NCBI GenBank assembly: GCA_002335605.1
Contig: BEDY01000006.1
Coordinates: forward strand, 1,389,192-1,453,191
DNA from: Prillingera fragicola
Taxonomy: Eukaryota > Basidiomycota > Tremellomycetes > Trichosporonales > Trichosporonaceae
Reading direction: 5' to 3'
DNA: 64,000 nucleotides
Position numbers and translations under genes: made by a program. Positions within the stretch are counted from its first letter, which is position 1, and the number at the start of each line of letters is the position of its first letter. This document shows, one piece after another, positions 31,772-43,258 of the stretch. The notes under the pieces are model-generated. The model had not been told where the DNA came from, made no database searches, and saw only the letters and a program-made list of their open reading frames with translations.

Positions 31772-33674
31772 TTAGATGATGCCGCGCTGCACAAACTGCT
31801 CGGGCAGGTCGACGTACTTGGAGCGGAGGTACTCTGCGACCGACTTTGCGAGGTTGTCGAGCCTGGCGGTGGATGACACACCCTTGCCGAGGTAGTCATG
31901 GATGACAAAGTGGACGGCCTTCATGCCGGGGAACTCTACGCGCTCGATACGGTTGTTGGTAAACTCGTCCTCGAGCATGGAGATGATCTGCTTCTTGGAC
32001 AGCAGCGAGCGGAGCCACGTGTACTCGTCGGCGGAACGGGCAAAGAAGCCGACGTTGGCGTTGCCGCCCTTGTCGCCGGAACGCGCGTGCACGACGTGGC
32101 CGATGGGGCCGCGCTTGGTGGGTCCCCACTGCGCGGCGTCAAAGGCCGGGGCATCGTAGTCGCTCTGCTTAACGACAGGGGCCGCCTCGTCGCCCACAGC
32201 GCTGATCGTGCGCGACTCGCCACCGACCATGGTGACCTTGAGCGGGAGGTGCTTCTGGCGCACGGTCGCGGGCCAGTACTCGATGTAAGGGGTGGGGACG
32301 GCGGCGCGGCGCTCAAAGTGCCAGCAGCAGCCGGGGAAGTGGCCGAGGCCGTCGGGGTTGGTGAGGATGGCGAGGTTCTGGTGGGGGCCAAACGCCGCCT
32401 TGTCTGGTGACTGGGCAAAGATGCGCATCATGGCGGTCGCCTGGGCCTCGGACTTGGGGTTCTCGGCGGGCACACCGTACTGGGTCATGTCAAAGGTGGT
32501 GAAGCGCGCGAGGTCCTTGCCGAGCGCAATCTTGGTCTGCATGCGGTAGGTGTCAAACTTTTCGGTAACGTCCAGGCCAGTGGCAAAGATCATGGTCTCG
32601 GCCTGCCAGCCGGCAATGGCGCAGATGGCGAGCTTGGTAGTCTCAGGGGGAGCGACACCAGTGACACCGGTGACGCGGACGCGGTCGTGGCCAATCTCGG
32701 TGACGACAATGTCGTCGATAAGCGCCTGGACGTCGGGGTTGAGGTAAACGTTGCCCTGGATCTCGTACAGGATCTGCGAGCGGACAGTCACGTCGTTGAC
32801 GACACCGTTGAAGCCGTTCGAGTTGGGCTCTGGATTTGTCAGCAGGGGCTACAAGACGTCTCTGGACTTACGCTTGGTGACGACAAAGGTACCGTCGCGC
32901 GAAATCTCGGCAATACCCATGGCAAAGTTGTAGAAAGTGTCCTTGTACGCCTTGAAGCCACTCGAGTTGCCGCCGGTAACGTACGCTCCGCACTCGATGC
33001 AGTGGCCGGCAAGGAGGGCACCAGCAAGAGCGTCAAAGTTGTTCCAGTCCCAGTTGTGGTACCATGCGGCAGCGCCAATGACGGGCGAGGCGTCGGTGCA
33101 ACGACCCGAGATGACAATGTCGGCGCCAGCCTCGAGGGCGGCACGGATACCGCGCGCGCCGACGTAGGCGTTGGCGGCCATGGGCTTGAGGTTCCAGCCG
33201 GACAGGGGGCGGTCGCCGCCCTCGAGGTGGTTGAACGTCTCTCCCTTCTCGGCCAGCTCCTCGAGGCGGCCCAGCACGCTGTCGCCCTCGACGTATGCGA
33301 CCTTGAGGTCGAGGCCCATCTCGGCCAGCTTCTTTGATGCAATCTCGGCAAGACCCTTGGGGTTCATTGCGCCGGCGTCGGTGACGACTTTTTGCTTGCG
33401 CTCGGCAATCGAGGACGCGGCAACAAGCAGGTGCTCGAGGAAAAACTTGTCGTAGCCGGCATTAGGGTCCTTGTTGAGCTCGAGAGTGTGCCAGGCGAGG
33501 TTGAGCTCGGCGAGGTAGTCGCCAAAGAGTACTGAGCAGCCCGAAGTCTGGGACTGGCGGAGGAGGGCGTCACTGTCGTGGTTAGCTGGAACAACAGAAA
33601 AAAGCTGAGACTTACGACCTGTCGGCGGACATGCCACTGAAGGCTGCGATGCGGAAAACGTCGTCTTGAGTCAT
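31772..33674 (-). CDS. AtuA-like protein (DUF1446, acyclic terpene utilisation family), long form
   Basis: Three exons (33674-33616, 33572-32872, 32829-31772) give 605 residues. The N-terminal DUF1446 domain shows IAAFSGMSADRSDALL, DYLAE, VVTDAGAMNP, YVEGDSVL, VGARGIRAALEAGADIVISGR and CTDASP. The C-terminal AtuA domain shows the conserved HARSGDKGGNANVG. In Pseudomonas, atuA belongs to the citronellol/geranyl-CoA catabolic cluster, but its biochemical role is not settled; fungal members are poorly characterised. No targeting signal is obvious. It is divergent from the helical-repeat protein gene at 34249. Confidence 0.9.
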
Positions 33675-34248
33675 GTTGGAAAGTGGAGCTGGAGAGAAGT
33701 GGAGTGGCGTGAGGAAGTGAGGAGAGCATGTTCATGGATCGCGAGCTTATATGTAGCCTTGCGAGCTACCGAGTACATGGCCCAGGCTAGTAGAGTGAGT
33801 GCAGGCTGGATGGTTGTTGGAGTAGGTCGGGGCTCGCCGTTTGACCGAGGTCTTTGTAAGAGAACGGTCAACTTGCCGAATACCCCGTGGAGCGCCGGAC
33901 CGTCTCCCATAGGAGGTACGGGGCCGAGCACGCGCGCGGGTTATCGTGGACTAGCTCGGGATCGCGCGACGCCGAGCAGTGGTAGTAAGTGATTACTCCT
34001 ATGTCAGTAGTTGTGACATGGATTGTGAACATGAGTGAAAGAAGAGGACCGAGATTGTTTGTGTCCCCACCAGGAAATCACATTTACACTCGGTCAACAC
34101 ACTCGTAGTGATGACGTAATCATACACTCGTTGATGCCCATTCTATTGTTCACGCGTCGCATTGTCACTCTCTCTCTCTTGTTCACTCTCTCTCGTACTC
34201 TCTTCCACACTATTCAACTGCACTGCCCGAGCACCACGCCCTCCCACA
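33675..34248. other. Divergent promoter region, AtuA-1 / helical-repeat protein
   Basis: A 574-bp gap. A pronounced CT-repeat (about 34167-34203) precedes the plus-strand start, as is common in fungal core promoters. No shared motif with the other promoters was noticed. Confidence 0.5.
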
Positions 34249-36009
34249 ATGACAGCAACAACCTACCCCCCGCCACCGCCAGTCGACAGCTACCCCTACG
34301 ACCTCGGCACCTACTCTTTCCCAATCTCCACGACCTCGTCCTCGGCACAGACATGGTTTGACCGAGGTCTTATCTGGTCCCACGCCTTCCACCACATTGC
34401 CTCGGTCCAGTGCTTCAAGCATGCAGCAGCCACCGACCCCCAAGCAGCAATGCCATACTGGGGCATCGCATACGCTCGGGGAGTAAACTACAACCTGCCC
34501 GGCGAAAACTTGGACTCGTCCGAGCTCGTCGCCGTTCTCGCAGAGTGTCACGCCGCGGCGGCACAGGCTGTCAGCCTTGCGCGGGATCCGGTAGAGAAAG
34601 CCCTCGCCGAGGCCATTCTCGCTCGGTACCCGGAGCCAACGTACGGTGCGGCGTCGGCCGACACTGCAAAGCACACGGCGCTGGAAGAGTGGAACAAGGC
34701 CTATGTGACAGGCATGGAGAGGGCGTACGAGGCGTTTCCCGATAACATGGACGTGGCGTGCATCTATGCCGACGCGCTCATGAGTCTCGCGCCGTGGAAG
34801 CTGTGGGACATTGCCACGGGCAAGCCGAGCGAGGTCAGCCGGACGGCGGAGATCCAAGAGGTGCTCGAGCGCCAGCTGGGCAGCCCCTCCGCGCCGAGCG
34901 AGGCGGCCAAGCGCCACCCGGGTGTGTTGCACTTTTACATTCATCTCATGGAGCTGTCTCCCTGGCCCGAGCGCGCGCTTCCTGCCGCCGACGCGCTGCG
35001 GCAGCTCGTCCCTGATGGAGGGCATTTGCGACACATGCCCTCGCATATTGACATTCTCACTGGCGACTACCGCCGCGCGATTTCTGCCAACCTCGACGCG
35101 TTTGCCGCCGATGAAAAGTATCTCAAGCACGGATCTGCGGCTGATTTCTACGCGTTTTACTGGTCCCACGACCTGTCGTTTGTCACGTACGCGTCCATGT
35201 TCAACGGGCAGTATGCGACGGCGATCAGCAGCGTGGAGCGCCTCGAGAGTCTGTTGACGGACGACTTTTTGCGCATCGAGAGCCCACCCATGATGGACTG
35301 GATGGAGGGGTTCTTGACGTTTAGGGTGCACGTGCTCGTGCGCTTTGGCAAGTGGGACGAGATTCTCGCGACGCCGTTCCCGCAGGACAAGGCGTTTTAC
35401 TGCGTCACGACGGCATTCCTGCACTATGGCCGTGCGCTCGCTCTCACCCTGACGGACAGGGTCGAGGAAGGCAAGGCCGAGAGGGAGCTCTTCCGCGAGT
35501 CGCGCAAGCAGGTGCTGCCGTCGCGCCAGGCGTTCCCAAACGAGTGGAGCGACATTCTCGACATTGCCGAGGAGATGCTCTCGGGCGAGCTCGCGTACCG
35601 CCAGGGCGACGTCGAGGCCGCGTTCGAGCACCTCCGGAAGAGTATCAAACTCAGCGATAATCTCGTGTACGCCGAGCCGTGGGGGTGGATGCAGCCTCCG
35701 CGGCACGCGTACGCTGCCCTGCAGCTGGAGCAGGGCAACGTCGACGAGGCCGCGAGGGTGTATGCCGAGGACCTTGGGTTTTCTACCGCGCTGCCGCGGG
35801 CTGTGCGGCATCCGAACAATATCTGGGCGCTGGTGGGGTACCACGACTGTCTTGTGCGGCTCGGACGTACGGCCGAGGCGGACATGCTCGAGCCGCAGCT
35901 TGCGATTGCGCGGGCTGTGGCTGATGTGGATGTGAGGGTTAGTTGCTACTGTGCCAAGGTGCCTCGCGAGGTGCAGGGCGGTGAGGAGGGCAAGGTGTGC
36001 TGCAAGTAG
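34249..36009 (+). CDS. Tetratricopeptide-like helical repeat protein
   Basis: Intronless, 586 residues starting MTATTYPPPPPVD; a longer frame from 34162 reads through the CT-rich leader and is less likely. The body is a series of Ala/Leu-rich helix pairs of TPR character: FDRGLIWSHAFHHIASVQCFKHAAATDP, MPYWGIAYARG, HMPSHIDILTGDYRRAISAN and GELAYRQGDVEAAFEHLRKSIKL. Similar single-exon TPR proteins of about 550-600 residues occur in bacteria and fungi without known function; the HMPSHI segment is a conserved feature of that group. The C-terminus ends CYC...VCCK, a cysteine cluster of unknown use. No signal or membrane segment. Role unknown. Confidence 0.82.
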   Translation: MTATTYPPPPPVDSYPYDLGTYSFPISTTSSSAQTWFDRGLIWSHAFHHIASVQCFKHAAATDPQAAMPYWGIAYARGVNYNLPGENLDSSELVAVLAECHAAAAQAVSLARDPVEKALAEAILARYPEPTYGAASADTAKHTALEEWNKAYVTGMERAYEAFPDNMDVACIYADALMSLAPWKLWDIATGKPSEVSRTAEIQEVLERQLGSPSAPSEAAKRHPGVLHFYIHLMELSPWPERALPAADALRQLVPDGGHLRHMPSHIDILTGDYRRAISANLDAFAADEKYLKHGSAADFYAFYWSHDLSFVTYASMFNGQYATAISSVERLESLLTDDFLRIESPPMMDWMEGFLTFRVHVLVRFGKWDEILATPFPQDKAFYCVTTAFLHYGRALALTLTDRVEEGKAERELFRESRKQVLPSRQAFPNEWSDILDIAEEMLSGELAYRQGDVEAAFEHLRKSIKLSDNLVYAEPWGWMQPPRHAYAALQLEQGNVDEAARVYAEDLGFSTALPRAVRHPNNIWALVGYHDCLVRLGRTAEADMLEPQLAIARAVADVDVRVSCYCAKVPREVQGGEEGKVCCK

Positions 36010-36847
36010 AGGGATAGATGCATAGATTATGAAGGCACCGAGTAGGAGGCTGTATGGTTTGTGTCTGCTGTTGTAGATGAGCTCGATTGTTATCAGTGTA
36101 TATTTGCTTCCGTGGTCGTACTGTGCATGTGACCACTGGGATCTCGGACTCGTGTTCGGACTTGTCATTCTTACTACTCTCTGCCCGCCGGTCTCGTCTC
36201 CCTGGAATGCAGGGAACATCCAACAGCCGCAACATGCAGCAGAAGCAGAAGAAGCAGCAGCCGAGGCAGCAGCACACCACCCGGGTCATGTACGCTCGAG
36301 GGCGGGGGACGCCGGAGCAGGGTGACGAGGAGGCGTTTCTTTTGACACTGAATCCGACTTACACCGCCCCTGTAATGGGCATTTCAGCATATCACCCAAG
36401 ATCTTACTCTCTTTGTCGCCTTGTCTGATCTACAGCAGCAGGAGCAGGAAGGACAGTGCACTCTCGTCTTTGTTGCAGCGCTCTGCCGACCGCGATCCAG
36501 GCCCTCATCCTGTCCTCAACACCCACCCACCCACCCAGCGTAGGGACGACGAGACCACCGGGCACACGGCGGGTAGCATGAACGCAGATGCAGATCTTGG
36601 CTCTCCTGCTCTCTCTCTCTCTGCTGTACTCCGCTCTGCTGTACTCGCAGATCTCTGCACTATATCTGTCCGTGTACTCGCCGTCTGCAGGACGCAAAGG
36701 AGGGTCAAGAGCGTGAGCGTCCTTGTGACACCGCCCCCCATCACCATGGCGCATACATCTAACCTGCACTGATCTCAATCTCTCATCTCTTTCTCTTCTT
36801 CTCTTCCCCCGAACCCTCACCCCTTACACACACACTCACACAGCGAC
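36010..36847. other. Intergenic region before second PPxY protein
   Basis: Contains simple repeats (an ACCC run near 36520-36537 and CT runs near 36600 and 36778-36810) and the promoter of the gene at 36848. No gene supported. Confidence 0.5.
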
Positions 36848-38559
36848 ATGCTCCTCCCCACCCTGTGGTGGCTCCTCGCCACCCCTCTCCTAGCCCTAGG
36901 GCAGCAATACACGCTCCGCCCCATCAACATTACCACCTCGGCCGTCGACCCGATCCTGCGCTACCAGCCCGTCGGGCCACGCACCGGCGACACTCTGGGC
37001 GGGTACGACACGTCCAACGCGCCCACAGGCGCCACGTCGGGAGCGAGCGACTCGACGTGGGAGATTTCCTACACCGGCACGCCCAACCCCAACGTCACAT
37101 TTTACACTATTCCCGTCGGCGAGTCGCGGCGCACGACGTCGCTCGCCGGCGCCTCGATCAGTGTCAAGTTTATGGGCACCGGGATCTGGTTCTACGGCAC
37201 GACGACCAATGCAGGCGACGGCCTCGAGGTGCGCGTCGACGGCAACCCCACGGCATGGACGGGTGCCACCGACGTCCTCGGCGGGATCGTCGACCTGCCC
37301 TACCGCCAGCACACGGCCGTGCTCACCGTCAAGAGCGGCACGGTCGTCGTCTACGGCACCAACATTGCAGCGGCCATGGAGTTTCAGGGGTGAGTCTGAG
37401 CAGTGCCGCGGGCGGTGGCAAGCTACGAGATCTGGGCGTGCTGACACATCAGTGCGGACGCGTCGACTGCCAACGTGACAGAGTACCAAACGACTGCAGG
37501 GGCCGACAAGAACATTTCCCCCTGGTTCACGGGCTCGACCAACGCGACTGGCGGGGCGGTGTGGAACGGCCGCTGGGACTGGGCTGGCACTGGTGCGTAT
37601 TCCAATACACAACACCGCTAACGACGCAGTGTGGGACCACATTGGCGCCGAGGTCAAGGACGCGACGCTCAACTTTTCCGTGCCGGCCAACACGTCGTAC
37701 CTTGCGCTGTTTGGCGGGACGTCCGGCTGGAGCGGCGACTATGCCGTGTCGTTTTCGCCCGCGCTCGAGACGGATGGCACCGGCGCGCAGGCGAGCCAGT
37801 ACAGTATCTGGCGCGGGAGCGATGTGCTCATGTGGGCCGGCCCGCTTGATCCGAGTATCAAGTATGAGATGACGCTCAAGACGCTGCTGAGCGCGTGGTG
37901 GATCGACGTCAGCAAGGTGCGCGTCTGGAGTGGGCTCAAGGAGGGCGCGAGTGACGGCGGCGGGAGCGGGGACGGCAAGACTGTGCAGACCGGGAGCAGC
38001 AAGAAGAGCACGCCGATTGGCGCGATCGTCGGCGGCGTCGTCGGCGGTGTCGCCGCCATTGTCCTCGTCGGCCTCGCCGTGTGGTGGTTCCGCCGCCGCC
38101 GCGTACAGAAGAGGTAAGCCCTTTCCCTCTGTCAAGCTGACAAGCAGTACCTCCCCGCTGGACATTCTCGACCGCGACGAGCCCGACCCGTACCACCCTT
38201 CGATGGTGCAGACGGAGCACAAGCCGCACACGGCCGCCTACGAGAACCAGCACCTGCTCAACACGTCGGGCCACGCCCGCAACCAGTCAGGCATGCAGAG
38301 CCCCATGTCCGAGGGCAGCATGGAGCCGTTCCCCTTCTCCGAGACGTCGAGCTCCTCGGGCGCGCTCACCGGCGCGCAGTCGGGGAGTGGCAAGGCGGGA
38401 TTCACATCGCGCAGGGAGGTGCATCAGCAGGAGATGGATGCGGGGACGCTCGTGACCCTCGTGCCGCCTAGTTATGATCCGAGCTGGAGTGGGGGTGGGA
38501 GTGGGAGTGGGAGTGGGTCGTACCCTACCATCCCAGATGGGGCTGGTCACTCTAGGTGA
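36848..38559 (+). CDS. Single-pass membrane protein with extracellular beta domain and PPxY cytosolic tail (2)
   Basis: Four exons (36848-37389, 37453-37592, 37630-38113, 38148-38559) give 525 residues. A signal peptide (to LALGQQ) is followed by an ectodomain with many NxT/S glycosylation sites and GTGIWFYG, GLEVRVDGN and HTAVLTV, equivalent to motifs in the gene at 21207. A Gly/Ser/Lys stalk, one transmembrane helix (IGAIVGGVVGGVAAIVLVGLAVWW) and basic RRRRVQK lead to a cytosolic tail of about 160 residues. The tail contains VPPSYDPSW (PPSY at 38464-38475) and a short Gly-Ser repeat near the end. The PPxY suggests WW-domain partners such as Rsp5-type ubiquitin ligases. It is a family member of the gene at 21207; the ectodomain ligand is unknown. 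Confidence 0.8.
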
Positions 38560-39275
38560 TTGAAGGAGCGGAGGAACGAGATGTGAGACGAAGAGGGAGC
38601 TTTGTGAGAACCATTATATAGCAACCATTCTATAGCGCATGATAGTTGTGACTTGTGCGTTCTGCGCCATGAGAGGTGATTGGGGCTGGAACTGTTGGCA
38701 GGTGCAGCCACGAGGATGGCGTTGTGGACATCACGGAGCTCGGCCGGGGTGGCAAATCTCATGCATCGTCTCACCATGAAGCGAAGTAGGGTTGTCGGCA
38801 AGAGCTGTCAGTGTGCATGGGACATTGTCATGGAACTGCGGTATGGGAGATGGGTACCAAGGGACTTGTGGCTCGACGGCGAGACATTCCTGACAAGCGG
38901 CCATTGTCGTTTGCCTCACGGTAGCTTGAGATCTCACCAGTAGGAGTCCCCGAATCTCCCAATGAACACATCACATATCAAGACGACGCTGGGCAGATGG
39001 GAGTCGGAACTAAGGCCTTTCCCTGCGAGACAGTTCAGCGTGATTAACGAAAGGCTTGCGAGGACAACGGATGGTAGAATAAATAAATAAGTCATATTCT
39101 GACCGGAGGTTGGTACATCAATCCTCCCCCACCCTTTCCAGCACTCATTGGTAGTTCCACCTCGGACCTGCTGTTTACGTTTGCATAGCAAGTGCTTCTA
39201 CATCACTATGACGAGTTACTGGTATACACACACGGCATTTGCGTCGGACACATTCTACCCGAGACCCTCCACCAT
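38560..39275. other. Convergent intergenic region
   Basis: Between the 3' ends of the PPxY protein (plus) and the AtuA/DUF4387 protein (minus). Short open frames on both strands show no domain. An AT-rich block (about 39074-39090, AATAAATAAATAA) may serve 3'-end processing. Confidence 0.45.
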
Positions 39276-41588
39276 TCAAGGCATGGTCACAGGACTCTCG
39301 GCGTGCGCAGACCCATTGCTGCCCACGAGCTGGGCGATGCGCTTCACGCCAGCTGCCGCTGCGCCATTGCCTGCTTCAGCGGGACAGGGGATCTCAATGT
39401 CCAGCAGTGGTGCGTGCTGCCTGAGCAAGCCGTCAGCAAACTCCAACTCAGGGGTTGATGGGGGTACTCACGCTGTGCCAAACGTGTCCGTCTCACCGAC
39501 ACTGCCCTGCTCCATGGGCCGCACAATGGTCATTTTCCAGGCCAAGGCGGGCTTGAACTAGTATCCCAGTCAGCAATTCCTCAACGCGACGTGGAACCTC
39601 GGGACTCACAAACATGCAGGTGAGAATCTTGTCGTCGGCGACGCCGTACAGATCAGCGACGAGCTCGCGGGTGAGCACACTCGACGCGACGGCGCGCTCG
39701 TACATCTCCTCGCTGGAGAACATGACGTCGCACGTCACTTCGAACGGTCCAGAGTTCTTGGACCTCACGACCGAGGCGAGGTGGCGCAGCGTGTCTGCCG
39801 TCAGTTGGGCCATGGCTGAGCTGGGAACTCACTTGGGTTGGCGGGGGCCTTGGCCGGTGCCCCATTGGCGTGGACGCCATTGGCGGCGCCGTTGCTGCCA
39901 TTTGCAAGCTTTGGCGCAGGAGGTGCCTCAATGACCGGGGCATAGTTGGGGTCAACGGCAAGCTTGTCGTCGATCGGCACGCCAAGACGCATGACCTCGA
40001 CAGGCCAGTCGGCTGCGTCGTGCGGGATGAGATGGTAGACGCTGAAGCGGTAGACGGCCCCTGCTTCCTGCTCGTGGGGCGAGAGCGGGATGGCAAAGTT
40101 GCCAGCGGTCGCGAGCTGGCCAGGATCTGCGTGGGCGTCAGTGATGCACCGAGGGGAAGGCAAGTGAACGGACAAGAGTTGTGAAGGCACCCGACGCGGA
40201 GGTTGTTGGCGATGGCATTGGCGAGACCTTGGGTCGCGGCGACGACTTCACCCATTACTCCAATCTCGTACGGCTGGACGCCTTTGCGCAGGTTGGGTTC
40301 CATCGAGCCCATGACAGCGTTCTTGCCATAGATGTGCCAGTAGATCTTGGCCTTGCCGGCTTGAAGGGCGGGGAAGAGCGTGGCTAGATGTTAGCCATGC
40401 AACAGCCTCGGAAGCTCACTGGTGTAGTCTGCCGTGTTGGCGAGGAACGCATCAATACCCTCGATCAGGATGGGATCCCGGATACCACCGATAAAGATGG
40501 TCCTAAACCCGAGCGGCTCTGCACCCTCAAGCTTGACCTTGTAGACTGCATCAGGCTCAAACCGCGCACCGCGGCAGCGCACCCGCCCCCCGGGCAGCTG
40601 CTCATACGCTGCTCCTCGCAGGTCGAGCACACCGCCGGGGCCCTCAAGAATGTCCGGGCGGGTCTTCTCGTACAGCGAGTGTGCGGCGGCAGATACAGGC
40701 GTTACCTGCTCGGTAGGGTTTAATGGGACCAGGTCAAAGTGGTCGGCGCGGAGCAGCGCCAAGATGGAGCGGGCCTTGGGACGCGCACAGATTCCTCCAC
40801 ACTCCTGTTCACGTTAGCCAAGCCAGGAAAAGCGAGGGATACTTGCCAGAATCTTGCCCATGTGCCGCGCAGGTCCATAGTTGTCAGAGCTTCCCAGGCC
40901 ATGGAACATGGCCAGAGCGGCGAATGGGGCGGGGTCATAGCTGCGGCCACCAATGATAATGTCCACGTCGGGATGCTCTCGGAGGACTTTGAGGTATGGC
41001 TCTGGGCCGACTTGGGCGACAATCTTGATCGTATTGGCAAGTGCAGCTTCGGTGAGGGGCGGGACGGGGCCACAAGGCGCGACTTGGCCTGCCTCCAGGT
41101 GGGCGGCAACCTTCTCGCGGGACACCTCGCACTTGATGGTGGCTACCTTGAAGTTGTATTTGCCCGTCTCGGCGAGCTCTTGGATAATGTTGATAAAGTG
41201 GTCCACGCTTCCATTGTCCCTTGCGTGGGTCAGCCATGCCGTGAGCACCAATCTGCACTACTCACCCACAACCGCCGGCACTGGAGATGATAATCTTGAC
41301 ACCGCGGTGGTGTGCAGCCTCGAGCATGGGGATAAAGTCCCGCACATAGCTCTCTTTGGCGCAAATGTACTCGCCACTGTTGCCGATGCAGCTTGGACCG
41401 CCGTCCGTGCTCCCGGCGTCGACGACGATGGCGTGCGCGTTGTGGTCTACAATGGCGGACCAAAAGTCTGACAGGCGGTAGCCATAGCTGGAGGATGTCA
41501 GTGGCTGATGGAGCTATAGCTCTTACCCATGGATTGGCGAAGTAGTCAGGATACGCAGTTCGTCTGCGACAATGTTGGGGTTGACCAT
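39276..41588 (-). CDS. AtuA-like protein (DUF1446) with C-terminal DUF4387 domain
   Basis: Multi-exon minus-strand gene from the ATG at 41588 (MVNPNIVADELRILTTSP) to a stop at 39278-39276 (ending SPVTMP), about 650 residues. The N-terminal part shows YGYRLSDFW, VDAGSTDGGP, IISSAGGCG, IIGGRSYDPAPFA and CGGICARPK. The C-terminal ~110 residues match DUF4387: SVVRSKNSGPFEVTCDVMF, LYGVADDKILTC and a closing GETDTFGTAQHAPLL. An Ala/Pro/Asn linker joins the two. In bacteria DUF1446 and DUF4387 proteins are often encoded side by side; here they are fused. The gene lacks the HARSGDKGG tail seen in the AtuA protein at 31772, so the two are distinct subfamilies. It is divergent from the zinc alcohol dehydrogenase gene. 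Confidence 0.85.
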
Positions 41589-41959
41589 GGTGGAACGAGT
41601 ATGGGGGGTATCCGTGGGCCCAGCATGTTGGGTACCTATATGCACAGTCTGCGGCGATACAGTCGAGCGCTGTACATGCTTGCAGCACAGATTGCAAGGG
41701 ACGACGGACCAGGGAGATGGATGAGATGCGGCAGACGGAATTGTTGTCGACGTCAAGCAAGTAGTCATGGGATGTACGGTGGACGGCATTCAAGATTCCC
41801 AGAATCCGAGTGCAATTGCCGAACCGGCAATCTACTCTCTCTCTCGTAAGCCATGAACTGCGCTTCTATCGCATCTATCTACTTTAGCAGCGCATAGAGC
41901 ACACTCAGCCTTGTCACTTCGTCGCCATTCCATCGTCAAACGCAACTCTACCCTTCACC
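41589..41959. other. Divergent promoter region, AtuA-2 / alcohol dehydrogenase
   Basis: A 371-bp gap likely carrying both promoters. I see no strong repeat or palindrome and no gene. Confidence 0.5.
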
Positions 41960-43123
41960 ATGACTGTTGATCTCCCACCTACCATGAAGGCCGTAATCCT
42001 CAAAGGCCCCTTTGACGTCAAAATCGAAGATGTCCCCACACCTCAGATCGAGGAGGACTCGGATGTCATCATGAAGGTCACCTCTGCCGGACTCTGCGGT
42101 GAGTATCAGGGATAGCATGCATGTGTGGCTGACGACTAGGTTCCGATCTGCACTGGTACCGCGGCCACCAGCCCAAGCCATACAACTTTGTCGTCGGGCA
42201 CGAAACCGTCGGCATCGTGGTCAAAGCAGGATCCGGCGTCAAGAACTGGAAGGTCGGCGACAAGGTCATTGCGCCCTTCAGCATTTCCTGTGGAGACTGT
42301 TTCTTCTGCAACAAAAAGTACACGGCGCGCTGTGTCAACGCCCGCAACTTTGGCACGCCGACGCTTCCCGGCGGCCAGGCCGAGTACTTTCGCATGCCAG
42401 AGGCAGACACCACGCTCTTGGCTGCACCCAGCGATATCCCCGACGACCTCCTCATTTTGATGACGGACATCTTACCAACCGGATACTCGACGGCCATAAA
42501 TGCTCGCAGGCTGTTGGACGAGGACCGGCCAACCGAATCGACAACGCCGCCTAAGAAGGAGGGGGTCTGTGTCGTAATCGGCTGCGGTCCTGTTGGACTC
42601 TGTGCCATCACATCGGCAACCACGCTGTTTGAGACGGTATTTGCCACCGATATTCAGACACACCGCTTGGAAGCTGCCAAGCGCCACGGTGCCATTGCCT
42701 TGCCGGGTGATGAGCTCAAAGAGGCTGTTCTCAAGGCCACGGAGGGCCGTGGTGCGGATGCAGTGCTCGAGGTCGTGGGCCACTCTTCAGCACTCTTGAC
42801 AGCAATGGACCTTGTCCGCTTCTATGGTGCTATCAGTAGCTGCGGTGTGCACACGCACAACTTTGACATGCCGGCGCCGATGCTGTACGGCAAAAAGTAA
42901 GTAACCTTTGAAAAGCCGAGCTGACTCTGCCAGCCTTCGTTTCCAGTTTGGTCGCTGCTCTGTCCGCACCTTCTTCCCTGGAGCACTGGAGGTGCTCAGG
43001 AATAATCAGGATATCTTTGCCTCGTTTGTGGAGAACAAGATTGGCTTCCACCAAGCAGAAGAGTTTTACGAGTTGTTCGAGAAGAACAAGGTGGCAAAGA
43101 CTGTGTTTGTACCGGGAATGTAG
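41960..43123 (+). CDS. Zinc-dependent medium-chain alcohol/polyol dehydrogenase
   Basis: Three exons (41960-42098, 42140-42896, 42934-43123) give 361 residues. The catalytic-zinc Cys is in AGLCGSDLHWYRG (completed by intron 1), GHETVGIV provides the His-Glu pair, and the structural zinc site is CGDCFFCNKKYTARC with four cysteines. The NAD(P) domain has VIGCGPVGLCA followed by ATDIQTHR; the Asp after strand 2 favours NAD. Length and motifs match bacterial and fungal alcohol or sorbitol-type dehydrogenases. Cytosolic. Its divergent arrangement with an AtuA-family gene may indicate a shared pathway, for example oxidation of a terpenoid or branched alcohol, but that is inference. Confidence 0.92.
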
Positions 43124-43258
43124 CGTAGCGCGTAGTATGCCATGCGTGTCTTTGCCTTCATTTGCTGAGCTTCCTTCGCTGACGCTATGATGCCCTCATC
43201 ACAATCACTTCTGTTAAAGCACCATGACATGAAATACAACGTTTCTGGTACTGACTGG

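Noticed and set aside
34210..36219. 669-residue open frame on the minus strand
   Set aside because: It is antisense to the helical-repeat protein at 34249-36009. Its Arg/His/Leu-rich translation has no domain, and long antisense frames are expected in GC-rich coding DNA.
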